64,000 bases of DNA from JAFDYH01 sp049840875. GTDB lineage: Bacteria > Bacteroidota > Bacteroidia > Chitinophagales > Chitinophagaceae. Below the pieces are notes generated by a model. That model worked only from the letters and a program-made list of their open reading frames with translations. It had not been told where the DNA came from and made no database searches. Where the stretch lies: assembly GCA_049840875.1 (NCBI GenBank), contig JASGJE010000015.1:162329-226328 (forward strand), given 5' to 3'. The position numbers and the translations under genes were made by a program. Shown one piece after another: positions 50,678-58,821 of this stretch (its first letter is position 1; the number at the start of each line of letters is the position of its first letter).

Positions 50678-50718
50678 AAAGCAATGGCCTTACTTTTCTG
50701 AAGTAAGGCCATTGCTTT
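50678..50718. terminator. Strong bidirectional hairpin between convergent genes
   Basis: 18-bp perfect stem: AAAGCAATGGCCTTACTT (50678-50695) with its reverse complement at 50701-50718, loop TTCTG. A-rich left and T-rich right flanks allow termination on both strands. Confidence 0.85.
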
Positions 50719-50751
50719 AATAATCAGTTTTTAGATTTTCATTTCAAAGGA

Positions 50752-51216
50752 CTAATGATGTCTTCCCTTATCGTGATGATCTTTCGCCCATTTATCGTGC
50801 TCGGGATGTTCCTTAATCTGGAAGTATTTGGATTCATGACTATCACGAATAACAGGTTGATCATGCCTGTTGCGGAACGATGCATATTTGGTTTTGTACT
50901 CGGCATCGCGAAGCCATGGCTTTTTTTCGTTCACTACTACTTTATAATTCTTATACAGATCAAAATCTTTGTAGCGCGGCGGCAATGTTGATCTGAATAC
51001 CCACTTATTTGCTTCGAGGTATACATACTGATGTTTCGGAACATAGTAGTAGGCATCGATGTCGGGCAGATAGTAGTAATCTACATGATCGTAACCTGTC
51101 GGCCCCCATACCGGTTGTGTACCGATATTTACATTAACACTTACTTGCGCATGGAGGGTTGATGAAATGCCAGTTAATGAAATGGCAAGGATGAATAGTA
51201 ATACAAGTCGTTTCAT
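50752..51216 (-). CDS. Exported His/Tyr-rich protein of unknown function
   Basis: 154 residues. The signal peptide is MKRLVLLFILAISLTGISS, cleaved near 'LHAQ'. The mature part has 'WGPTGYDHVDYYYLPDIDAY', 'YYVPKHQYVYLEANKWVFRS' and a charged tail rich in His and Lys ('HPEHDKWAKDHHDKGRHH'). The strand-rich middle resembles small periplasmic stress proteins from Bacteroidota. The His-rich end might bind metal; this is inference. It is upstream (on its strand) of no operon partner. Confidence 0.68.
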   Translation of the reverse strand: MKRLVLLFILAISLTGISSTLHAQVSVNVNIGTQPVWGPTGYDHVDYYYLPDIDAYYYVPKHQYVYLEANKWVFRSTLPPRYKDFDLYKNYKVVVNEKKPWLRDAEYKTKYASFRNRHDQPVIRDSHESKYFQIKEHPEHDKWAKDHHDKGRHH

Positions 51217-51340
51217 AATTTGATGTTTTTGAACAGAAAATCAAACTTAGGGCTGGAATGCACGACCTCATTGTTATAATAGATAACTGCATCTGGTTAA
51301 TAGACCAACGCAGATAAATTAAAGATCAACCGTTCCCTGA

Positions 51341-52048
51341 TCACTTTGCATATTGTTCAATAATCGAAAAGAATGCGTCGCGGTAATTGTCGCTAACGGG
51401 TAATTCTTTGCCGTTAATGGTAACCGATTTCCTGGATGCTGTGACTACTTTCCGGATTGAAACGATATAAGAACGATGAATGCGGATGAATTCATTTTTG
51501 TCCAGCAGATCTTCAAAATACTTGAGATTGTGCAGGATAATCAATGGCGTTGGTGAAGTAGAAAGATGAATCTTGGTATAATCCTTAAATCCTTCCAGGT
51601 AAAGCATATCGTCGTAAAATACTTTATGCAGTTTATGCGACGCATTGATAAAGAAGTATTCTTTATTGCCACGGCTGACTTTATTCTTCTTCAGCTCAAG
51701 GTATTCCTGTACTCTGTTACATGCCGCAAGAAATTTCTCAAACGAGACCGGCTTTAGTAAATAATCCATTGCCTGCAACTCAAAGCCATTGATAGCATAT
51801 TCACTGTAAGCAGTTATAAAAATCAACTCTGGCTTTTTTGATAAGGATTTGAAAAAATCAATACCAGAAATATCCGGCATTTTGATATCGAGAAACAAAA
51901 GATCGATATCGCCGGATTCCAGCAAAGGCAAAGCCTGCAAAGGCTCTTCAAATTTACCCGCCAGTTTGAGGTATGGCGTTTTGCTTACATAGTCTTCCAA
52001 TAATTGGAGCGCCAGGGGTTCGTCGTCGATAATAACACAGTTAATCAC
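51341..52048 (-). CDS. LytTR-family response regulator
   Basis: 235 residues from a GTG start whose first bases overlap the kinase's TGA. The receiver domain (1-115) has Asp8-Asp9 and phospho-acceptor Asp54 ('LLFLDIKMPD'), Thr in 'FITAYSEYA' and Lys in 'YLLKPVSF'. The LytTR DNA-binding domain (about 140-235) has 'DMLYLEGFKDYTKIHL' and 'FIRIHRSYIVSIRKVV', the standard family block. It should bind direct-repeat LytTR sites when phosphorylated by the neighbouring kinase. No such site is identified with confidence. Confidence 0.93.
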   Translation of the reverse strand: MINCVIIDDEPLALQLLEDYVSKTPYLKLAGKFEEPLQALPLLESGDIDLLFLDIKMPDISGIDFFKSLSKKPELIFITAYSEYAINGFELQAMDYLLKPVSFEKFLAACNRVQEYLELKKNKVSRGNKEYFFINASHKLHKVFYDDMLYLEGFKDYTKIHLSTSPTPLIILHNLKYFEDLLDKNEFIRIHRSYIVSIRKVVTASRKSVTINGKELPVSDNYRDAFFSIIEQYAK

Positions 52049-53262
52049 TTTAAATCGAGTTTTAAGTTTACAATGTAGAGACCATTGGAGTCGTCGATAG
52101 CGAGGGTATGTTTTCCGGGATAAAGTAGTTCCAGTCTACGTTTGACGTTTTTTAATCCTAATCCCCCTTGCGTGAAAGTATTTTTTTTGATAATGGGATT
52201 GGAAACAAGCAGTGTTAATGTTTTTTCAAAAACGGCAATCTCAATTTTAATCACCGAGGCCTGTGTATAGCTGATGCCGTGTTTAAAAGCGTTTTCGATA
52301 AAAGAAATCAGCATGAGCGGCGCAATAGTGTTTCCTTCCAGCTTGCCATTTACCGTGTACCGTAATGTGATCTTGGAGGAAAGCCTGATCCGTTGAAGAT
52401 CAATATAATTATTCAGGTATTGTATATCCTTTTCAAGGGCTACTTTTTCCTCACTTGACTCATATAATACATAGCGAAGCAGCTCTGATAATTTGAGCAC
52501 CGAGTACTCCGTATGTTCCGATCGGTTGTGCGCTTGCGAATAAATGCTATTCAGGGTATTGAACAGGAAATGAGGATTAATCTGGGATTTCAATGAATTT
52601 ACCTCGGCATTAAGATTCAGGTTTTCCAGAGTCTTTTTTTCATTCTGACTTTTGATAAATGAAAATGCCAGGCGAATCATTCCTCCCGCAAGCAATAAAA
52701 AGATACAAAGCGAAATTGTTCTGTTGACCGAAAAGAAAATAATCCGGAGAGGAATTCCCAAAAATGTTTTTTCCGGGAAAGGCATGCGCATTCCAGGAAA
52801 ATTATTAACTGTTGTATCGGCAGGCAAATTAAATTCCGGAGATGAAAGCCTTCTTGGACCTCTTTCCATATTTCCTGAAGTCGTTACAAATTGCTGGAAT
52901 CCACGAAATATTTTTTCACGAAGGAATGTGTCGGTAAGTAAAATAAAAATCAATGAGACAGCTATCCAGATGAAGTAGACTCTGAATTTTCTTGATTCAA
53001 AATAACGGGGGAGTAAATAATAATAATTGAGATAAAACAGACCAATTGGTAACAGTTTGCTTAGAAATTCCCGGTACCAGAAAGTTCTGTCATCTACCCG
53101 AACAGGATAAAATAAAAGAGGAAGTTGTAAAAAAAGCAGCCATATTGATATATGTATGATAACGATTACCAGCAAATGCATCCTGCTTTTCGTTTTACGA
53201 AAACCAAGCAGCGTATATAGAAAGTTATTCCAGCTTTTTTTATTGGTTATTGCTGTTTCCAT
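52045..53262 (-). CDS. LytS-type sensor histidine kinase
   Basis: 405 residues. Four to five hydrophobic helices: about 28-52 ('LLVIVIIHISIWLLFLQLPL'), 67-83, 95-110, 168-180 and 183-200. A non-membrane loop (about 112-165) rich in Phe/Pro lies between the third and fourth. The His_kinase region has 'SQINPHFLFNTLNSI' with phospho-acceptor His231. An HATPase domain follows ('ALEKDIQYLNNYIDLQRIRL', 'APLMLISFIENAFKHGISY', 'GGLGLKNVKRRLELLYP'). It overlaps the response-regulator gene by four bases (GTGA) and the DUF4907 gene by 23, indicating a tightly coupled operon. Confidence 0.93.
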   Translation of the reverse strand: METAITNKKSWNNFLYTLLGFRKTKSRMHLLVIVIIHISIWLLFLQLPLLFYPVRVDDRTFWYREFLSKLLPIGLFYLNYYYLLPRYFESRKFRVYFIWIAVSLIFILLTDTFLREKIFRGFQQFVTTSGNMERGPRRLSSPEFNLPADTTVNNFPGMRMPFPEKTFLGIPLRIIFFSVNRTISLCIFLLLAGGMIRLAFSFIKSQNEKKTLENLNLNAEVNSLKSQINPHFLFNTLNSIYSQAHNRSEHTEYSVLKLSELLRYVLYESSEEKVALEKDIQYLNNYIDLQRIRLSSKITLRYTVNGKLEGNTIAPLMLISFIENAFKHGISYTQASVIKIEIAVFEKTLTLLVSNPIIKKNTFTQGGLGLKNVKRRLELLYPGKHTLAIDDSNGLYIVNLKLDLK

Positions 53263-53593
53263 CAGCCCCTAATATTTTATCAATGTCAGTTTTAGTCAGG
53301 GTGAGGTGTTCGCCGTTTTTCATTTTCTGAACAACGATATCGGCTGTCTTTTGTGCTTTTTCTTTGTCGGGAAAAGGCTTTTCATGCTGTAGAACAGGGA
53401 TCGATTCCTGGTGAATGACGATTGAATCATTTACAAGAATATCATAGCCCCAGCCGGAACCATTATTCAATTGAAAAACCCGGCTTTCGATATGACGCCG
53501 GGTTTTTCCTTTATTCAGTGCCGTAATCAGAATTGCTGCTGAAATAATAATCGATACAGCAATAACGATTGTGTTGTGTTTTTTAGTCGCCAT
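53240..53593 (-). CDS. DUF4907 domain protein
   Basis: 117 residues from the ATG at 53593, which overlaps the end of the Kelch gene by 11 bases. One N-terminal membrane helix (about 7-27, 'TIVIAVSIIISAAILITALN'), then a DUF4907 domain: 'GSGWGYDILVNDSIVIHQES', 'PFPDKEKAQKTADIVVQKMK', 'LTLTKTDIDKILG'. The domain probably lies in the periplasm on a membrane tether. Its function is unknown, but its coupling to a Kelch lipoprotein and a LytS/LytTR pair suggests a role in sensing. Confidence 0.82.
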   Translation of the reverse strand: MATKKHNTIVIAVSIIISAAILITALNKGKTRRHIESRVFQLNNGSGWGYDILVNDSIVIHQESIPVLQHEKPFPDKEKAQKTADIVVQKMKNGEHLTLTKTDIDKILGADGNSNNQ

Positions 53594-54626
53594 CAACTTT
53601 AGCATCATCAGGGTGGAATTCAAATGCATTGTCAAAAACAAGTGATCCGCTTTTGCCGGTGATTACAAATCCGCGGTCTGAGAGAGAGAAAGCGAGAGCG
53701 CCTTCACGGGCTGCACCTTCAAAAGCAGTTTTTTGTAACCATTGATCTTGCGATGGATCGTATCTCCATGTTGTTGTAGATAAAGACCCGCTTGTTCCTG
53801 TTGTTAAATAAGCATAAGCGCCCATGATGAAAGTAACACCATTCTGACGAGCTATATAGCTGCTTGTAGTAGTTCCATAGTCATCATCATATGTTTCATC
53901 ACTGTAGTTATAGATTGGTCTTTTCTGTGTCCATGTGTCAGAAGAAGGATCGTATGACCACATATCTTTCAACACAGCTCCATTGTTGTTTCCGGATACT
54001 ACATAGGCAATGTTATTCATTACGAAAACATTAGCGCCTGTTCTTTTAGAACCACCGATACTTGATTTCTGAATCCATTGGCTGCCAGTTGCTGCATTAG
54101 GATCAAATTGATATAAATCTTTCAAATAGTTACCATCGGTGCCAGATGATACATATCCGTTATTGCCGATTCCAAAAGCGAAAGCATCATATCTTGCTGT
54201 ACCTGCAAAATCGTCTTTCTGTGTCCAAGTGTCTGCAGCAGGATCATATTCCCAAAAGTCTTTCATATAGTTCACGCCATCGAAACCGGTTCCTACATAA
54301 CCTTTGCCATTAATAGTAAATGCAACGGCAGAATACCGGCCAACTGTCGGCATATCTGCCTTTTGAGACCAGTATTTTTTGTCAAGATTGAAAACCCACA
54401 GATCTTTAAAGTAATCACGAGCACTATATCCTGTAGCTATATAGGCGTCGGTTCCAATTGTGAAAGTAACCGCTTCTCCTCTTGCATAACCATCAAAATC
54501 CGAAGAACTTGTCCAGTTTCCAATTAAATCGGCGTTAGGATCGGTATGTTTGGTACAACTTTGAGAAACAAATAGGGACGAGATTATTAAAGAACCACCA
54601 AGCAGGTATGCATATGCTTTTCTCAT
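53583..54626 (-). CDS. Kelch-repeat lipoprotein
   Basis: 347 residues from the ATG at 54626. The lipoprotein signal ends LFVSQSC (Cys near residue 24). Six Kelch blades follow, each with a strand like 'GYARGEAVTFTIGTDAYIAT', 'RYSAVAFTINGKGYVGTG', 'RYDAFAFGIGNNGYVSSG', 'ANVFVMNNIAYVVSGNNN', 'NGVTFIMGAYAYLTTGTS', 'EGALAFSLSDRGFVITGK', then 'DLWVFNLDKKYW'-type partners. A six-bladed propeller displayed on an outer or inner membrane is predicted. First gene of the four-gene unit with DUF4907, kinase and regulator. Confidence 0.88.
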   Translation of the reverse strand: MRKAYAYLLGGSLIISSLFVSQSCTKHTDPNADLIGNWTSSSDFDGYARGEAVTFTIGTDAYIATGYSARDYFKDLWVFNLDKKYWSQKADMPTVGRYSAVAFTINGKGYVGTGFDGVNYMKDFWEYDPAADTWTQKDDFAGTARYDAFAFGIGNNGYVSSGTDGNYLKDLYQFDPNAATGSQWIQKSSIGGSKRTGANVFVMNNIAYVVSGNNNGAVLKDMWSYDPSSDTWTQKRPIYNYSDETYDDDYGTTTSSYIARQNGVTFIMGAYAYLTTGTSGSLSTTTWRYDPSQDQWLQKTAFEGAAREGALAFSLSDRGFVITGKSGSLVFDNAFEFHPDDAKVDGD

Positions 54627-54701
54627 TTTGCGATAAATTTTCGTAAATGTATTGGGTAGGCTTCTGAACGCTATCACAAAATAGATAAATAATATGTTTT
54701 C

Positions 54702-54784
54702 ATAGACAAATATTCATTTTATATCGACGTTCATGTTTTTTTACCAGACTTGGCATAATCGGAAGGAGTTATATATTTGTCTAT
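54702..54784. promoter_or_regulatory. Divergent promoter region with paired ATAGACAAATA motif
   Basis: ATAGACAAATA (54702-54712) is repeated as its reverse complement TATTTGTCTAT at 54774-54784. The right copy contains a -7 box TATATTTG (54772-54779) with TTG at 54750-54752 (19-bp spacing) for the DUF4270 operon. The left copy, read on the minus strand, gives the near-consensus AATATTTG and could be the -7 box for the Kelch operon. The same motif at both promoters is compatible with co-regulation or simply with shared promoter consensus. Confidence 0.5.
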
Positions 54785-54895
54785 CTGTTATGCCGATTCG
54801 TAGATTAATAATGCTTGTTTATCTACTATAACAATTTTTGCGTAACAGGCCTGAATATATTGCGGGATTATAAAGAAAGAATGCAGCGTAAGTGT

Positions 54896-56227
54896 ATGAA
54901 TGTCAAAACAACCAGAACAACTGTACTCCTGATTGTACCTCTGCTTTGCCTGATGCTGTCCTGTGAAAGGAAGCAGATCGATTTTGGCACGGTTCCGGAG
55001 AACAGTTATACGCATCTGATTTTTATAGATTCTGTTGGCGTGAATTTGTCAACAGTTCTTATCGACTCATTTTCAACTGGTAATGCGACTTCTTACTTAA
55101 TTGGTAAATATAAAGATCCTTATCTTGGATTGGTGAAAACGCAGCCGTTCTTCCAACTTAATAAACCTTCGTCGATACCGGATATTTCTAATCTGGCAGT
55201 TTTTGATTCGCTTACCTGCATTCTGCAGCCTAATAAGTATTATTATGGAGATACAACAAAGCAGATCACCGTTAACGTGCATGAATTATCCCAGGATATT
55301 GCTCTGAGCTATAATGATCTCCTTTATAACACTTCAAAATTTGACGTAAAGCCAACACCGCTTGGATCGACAACTGTTACTGTTCGTCCGAACTCAGGTG
55401 ATTCAATTTTTGTTCGACTTGATGACGCTAAAGGACTGGAGCTCTTCAGTAAGCTCAGAAGTAAAGATGACCAGGTTTCCACACTGGCAAGTTTTCAGAA
55501 TTATTTCAAAGGAATGTCCCTCACAACTGGTGACGGTGACACTTCTTCAGTATATGGTATCAAGGATACGGTAATCATGCGGGTGAGTTATCATTACAAT
55601 GATCCTTTCCCGGTTACAAACACGATCGATTTTATATCGTTGTTGAATACAGAAGGATTTAACCAGATCCTAACCGATCGTAGCGGTACAGGATTGGTTT
55701 CAACAAACAGGGGAATCAATGAAATACCCTCTTCGGCAACGAATCATCTCTCTTATAGTCAGGCCGCTACAGGTTTATATCTCAAAATGACTTTTCCTGG
55801 CTTACAGGGAGTGCTTCAGACGGATAATATTGTGCGGCTGTTGAAAGCAGAATTGATTATCCGGCCGCTCTACCAATCGTTCGATATGGGCACGTTGAAA
55901 CTACCTTCAAAACTTTTTCTGGTGCAGACGGATGGCACGAATCTGCCATCGTACTCTGTAACAGCGCCTGGCGGAAGCGGCGTACAATACATAGATCCGA
56001 CTCTCGATCAATTGTATAAGCGAGATAACTATTACAGTTTTGACGTAACAAACCCAATCAGTACAATGCTTGCAAATCCCGGAGCAGGTGACGGCGGTTT
56101 TTTTGCCATCCAGGGTTTTGCAGGGTCAACATTGCAGCTTGACAGGATAATAGCCGGCGACTATACAACATCTCAACCAAATTATACAACCCAACTGCGT
56201 TTGTCTGTTCTGGTTATTAATAAATGA
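54896..56227 (+). CDS. DUF4270 family lipoprotein
   Basis: 443 residues from the ATG at 54896; an ATG at 54881 gives five more residues. The signal ends LCLMLSC (Cys near residue 23). The mature protein is mainly beta: 'YTHLIFIDSVGVNLSTVLID', 'YLIGKYKDPYLGLVKTQPFF', 'DSLTCILQPNKYYYGDTTKQ', 'SYSQAATGLYLKMTFPGLQG', 'RLLKAELIIRPLYQSFDMGT', ending 'LQLDRIIAGDYTTSQPNYTT'. DUF4270 lipoproteins are widespread in Bacteroidota and surface exposed; role unknown. Only four bases separate it from the next gene. Confidence 0.85.
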   Translation: MNVKTTRTTVLLIVPLLCLMLSCERKQIDFGTVPENSYTHLIFIDSVGVNLSTVLIDSFSTGNATSYLIGKYKDPYLGLVKTQPFFQLNKPSSIPDISNLAVFDSLTCILQPNKYYYGDTTKQITVNVHELSQDIALSYNDLLYNTSKFDVKPTPLGSTTVTVRPNSGDSIFVRLDDAKGLELFSKLRSKDDQVSTLASFQNYFKGMSLTTGDGDTSSVYGIKDTVIMRVSYHYNDPFPVTNTIDFISLLNTEGFNQILTDRSGTGLVSTNRGINEIPSSATNHLSYSQAATGLYLKMTFPGLQGVLQTDNIVRLLKAELIIRPLYQSFDMGTLKLPSKLFLVQTDGTNLPSYSVTAPGGSGVQYIDPTLDQLYKRDNYYSFDVTNPISTMLANPGAGDGGFFAIQGFAGSTLQLDRIIAGDYTTSQPNYTTQLRLSVLVINK

Positions 56228-56231
56228 TATA

Positions 56232-57494
56232 ATGAAATCATCCAGATATAAACAACTGTGTTTTTTGATTGCTGCAAACTTTGCGTGCTGTTACGCTTTT
56301 TCACAAAACACGAATAACCCTTATTCTGTTTATGGAATAGGTGATATTGATAATGGCGTGTACAACCGCACCAGCGGAATGGGGGGTACAGGAATCGCTC
56401 AGAAATCATCTGTCTTTTTAATTGATAATAACCCTGCTTCAATCGCCGGCCTTTACAGAAGTTTTATTGTTGGAACAATGGGAGCAACAGGTCAGACAAA
56501 TACTTTCAGAGGCACTCCAATTACCAGTGACAATAATAACAGCAAAGATTTCTGGATCAAACGTTTCGCATTGGCGGTTAAAATAAATAAGTTTTGGGCA
56601 AGTGGTTTTGGTTTCCGTCAGTTCAGTAATGTAAACTACAATTTAAATGGTACGCGGTTTATTGAGGGATCTGCCGATGCGTACGCTATTACTTACCAGG
56701 GTGATGGGGGGTTAAACGAATACTACTGGACCAATGCTGTTTCATTGGGAAAACATTTCTCGATTGGTGTAAAATCCTCTTTCATCGGCGGTTCTATTAA
56801 TCAAAACGAAACGCTGAACGAAGCTTCTTTGACTGCATCAATATCTACAAAACAACAGGACTATTACAGAAACTTCCGTTTCCAGGGGGGCTTTATTTAC
56901 GAAACACTGATCAACAAAAACTGGAGCGCTTCTATTGGAGGAAAGTATGCGCATAAAACGGGTTTGATTTATGACCGCACATTGACGGTGACTGAAAACA
57001 GCGCCAGCGTGGAAACGAATAAATACATTACAGGTGGTACATTTTATCTGCCACAAAGCTTCGGTGGTGGTATTGCCGTAAAGCACGGCTACAAATCTAC
57101 CTATGCAGTTGATTATTCTTATGATGACTGGTCATCCCTCCACGTTCGCGGGCAGGGCTGGCAATTAACCAGCAGCCAGCGAATTTCCGCAGGGGCCGAG
57201 TTTTCAAGTTATAGGAATGACAGAGGTGTAGTAGTAGAAAGAAGATTTTACCAGGTGGGTGCTTATTATAACAACTCCTATATACAGGTACGTAACACAC
57301 CAATCAACGATTGGGGAGTGACTGTTGGTATGGGCGGTTCACTAAAGAACCAGTTTCTCTATTCACTTTCTCTGCAGGGAGGTGTAAAAGGAACAACAAC
57401 GCAGAACCTGATCAAGCAAACTTTTGTAGGCGTTACATTCAGTGTTTCTTACCGGGATTTCCTTTTAAGTAAAGGGAAAGTTTACGCTGACTAA
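56232..57494 (+). CDS. Outer-membrane barrel protein (FadL/OmpP1-like), unknown role
   Basis: 420 residues. Signal peptide cleaved near 'AFSQN'. The mature N-terminus 'NPYSVYGIGDIDNGVYNRTS' followed by 'GMGGTGIAQKSSVFLIDNNP' resembles the OmpP1/FadL plug-like start. The rest is a long series of amphipathic strands ('WASGFGFRQFSNVNYNLNG', 'HFSIGVKSSFIGGSINQNET', 'SASIGGKYAHKTGLIYDRTL'), ending 'TFVGVTFSVSYRDFLLSKGK'. A channel for hydrophobic compounds is possible, but no substrate is known. In operon with the DUF4270 gene, and convergent with the HD-PycTM gene (one base between stops). Confidence 0.78.
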   Translation: MKSSRYKQLCFLIAANFACCYAFSQNTNNPYSVYGIGDIDNGVYNRTSGMGGTGIAQKSSVFLIDNNPASIAGLYRSFIVGTMGATGQTNTFRGTPITSDNNNSKDFWIKRFALAVKINKFWASGFGFRQFSNVNYNLNGTRFIEGSADAYAITYQGDGGLNEYYWTNAVSLGKHFSIGVKSSFIGGSINQNETLNEASLTASISTKQQDYYRNFRFQGGFIYETLINKNWSASIGGKYAHKTGLIYDRTLTVTENSASVETNKYITGGTFYLPQSFGGGIAVKHGYKSTYAVDYSYDDWSSLHVRGQGWQLTSSQRISAGAEFSSYRNDRGVVVERRFYQVGAYYNNSYIQVRNTPINDWGVTVGMGGSLKNQFLYSLSLQGGVKGTTTQNLIKQTFVGVTFSVSYRDFLLSKGKVYAD

Positions 57495-57495
57495 T

Positions 57496-58806
57496 TTAAT
57501 GGATCGACGGCATCGGCGCTGCGCTTACTGTATGGAATGCGTCGTAAGTCAGTACGCCTCCAAATGCAATCATAGATATAACCAGGCCTATCATAAAGAT
57601 GTTGTAGGATATGCGCAGGTATTTATATTTCTTCGCCAATACTACGCCCAGGTAATAAATGTCTTTTATAATGCTGCCATACAGATAGTCTTTATCTGCC
57701 ATCATTTCTTTCATTGCCCAATCATATTCTTCAAGCCCCATACTATGAAAATTACCAAAGAACAACAGGTTGGTTTTTTTGTGGAAAATATCTTCGCGGG
57801 TAAATGTACCTCTCGATACGTTCGGTCTGGTTGCGAGTACTGCAAAAATGGTAGCAGTAACGCAAAAGCCGACAAGTACGACTGTTGGAACTACAAGATT
57901 CTGGTGTTCATCCAGATGACGGATCAATAATGAAATAACAACAGAAAGAATAATTGAATTTACCGAGATCATGATATGCGCCTTGTTATCGGCCATATGA
58001 CTAAGATTGGCGTGATTGGAAGCCATGATTCTGAAAACGGTTGAAATACCTCTGTCTGTTTGTTGCTCGCGTCTTCTCTTTTCGGCCAGTTCTTCTTTCT
58101 TTGATTTTTTTTCAGCTTCGTTCGCACTATCTGCTTTAGTATTTTTTGTATCGGCAGCAGCAGTAATTTCCGGCTCTTTATGGTTTTCTTTTTCCGGCTT
58201 TTCGTCTTCTTCCACTAATTCTTTCAGTCGCTGTAAATTTTCATTTTGTATTGGTTGCAGCTTCTCCTTCCCATAGCTGGTGAAATAATGATGTGAAGCC
58301 AGAAACTCCGTATTCTTTTTCTTCCATTGTTTTTTTGAAAACTCGACACCCCCAACATTTGACAGCTCTTTACGGAGCAACTTGTTTTTACGTTTAAACT
58401 CATTGGTACCGAGATGATAGAGATCAGCATCGCATAAAATTTCTTCCAAAAGATTTTGTGGCGATTGCGGCATCCTCGTGGCCAATATCGTTTGCTTTAC
58501 CTTTTCTGCAAATTCGGTAGGCTCATGCTGCGACGTTAAAAACTGTAGCGCAATCTTTATGCTCTCAACTTCATGCCCCTCTGCTTTGCCTGTTACAAAA
58601 CCTGTATCATGAAACCATGCTGCAGTGAACAACACCGCCCTGTCTTCGTTATTGAGTTGATAGTAATCAGCCATTTTTTCGCAGGCGGCAATTACATCTT
58701 CTGTATGGGCAAGGTTATGATAAGTAATGCTTTCACTAACTTTATTTTTGAGAAGATCGACGGCGGCTTTTCGTGCTTCAGCTATAATTAACGACGATTG
58801 ATTCAT
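57496..58806 (-). CDS. HD-domain phosphohydrolase fused to PycTM-type membrane effector domain
   Basis: 436 residues in three parts. (1) An HD phosphohydrolase domain (about 6-180): His34 in 'YHNLAHTEDVI', His66-Asp67 in 'AAWFHDTGF', and Asp126/Asp128 in 'ILCDADLYHLG'. (2) A charged Lys/Glu linker (about 195-250). (3) A C-terminal region (about 255-425) with helices near 278-297, 303-325 and 400-420, and the sequence 'SNHANLSHMADNKAHIMISV', 'DYLYGSIIKDIYYLGVVLAK' typical of PycTM (DUF5706), the membrane effector domain of Pycsar anti-phage systems. In Pycsar, a cyclic pyrimidine nucleotide triggers the effector. No cyclase gene is adjacent. The HD domain could degrade or sense a nucleotide signal; this is inference. 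Confidence 0.85.
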   Translation of the reverse strand: MNQSSLIIAEARKAAVDLLKNKVSESITYHNLAHTEDVIAACEKMADYYQLNNEDRAVLFTAAWFHDTGFVTGKAEGHEVESIKIALQFLTSQHEPTEFAEKVKQTILATRMPQSPQNLLEEILCDADLYHLGTNEFKRKNKLLRKELSNVGGVEFSKKQWKKKNTEFLASHHYFTSYGKEKLQPIQNENLQRLKELVEEDEKPEKENHKEPEITAAADTKNTKADSANEAEKKSKKEELAEKRRREQQTDRGISTVFRIMASNHANLSHMADNKAHIMISVNSIILSVVISLLIRHLDEHQNLVVPTVVLVGFCVTATIFAVLATRPNVSRGTFTREDIFHKKTNLLFFGNFHSMGLEEYDWAMKEMMADKDYLYGSIIKDIYYLGVVLAKKYKYLRISYNIFMIGLVISMIAFGGVLTYDAFHTVSAAPMPSIH

Positions 58807-58821
58807 TTTAAAGATTTGCAG

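Noticed and set aside
57496..58806. A complete Pycsar operon
   Set aside because: Only the effector-type domain is present; no adenylate/guanylate cyclase-type gene lies on either flank.
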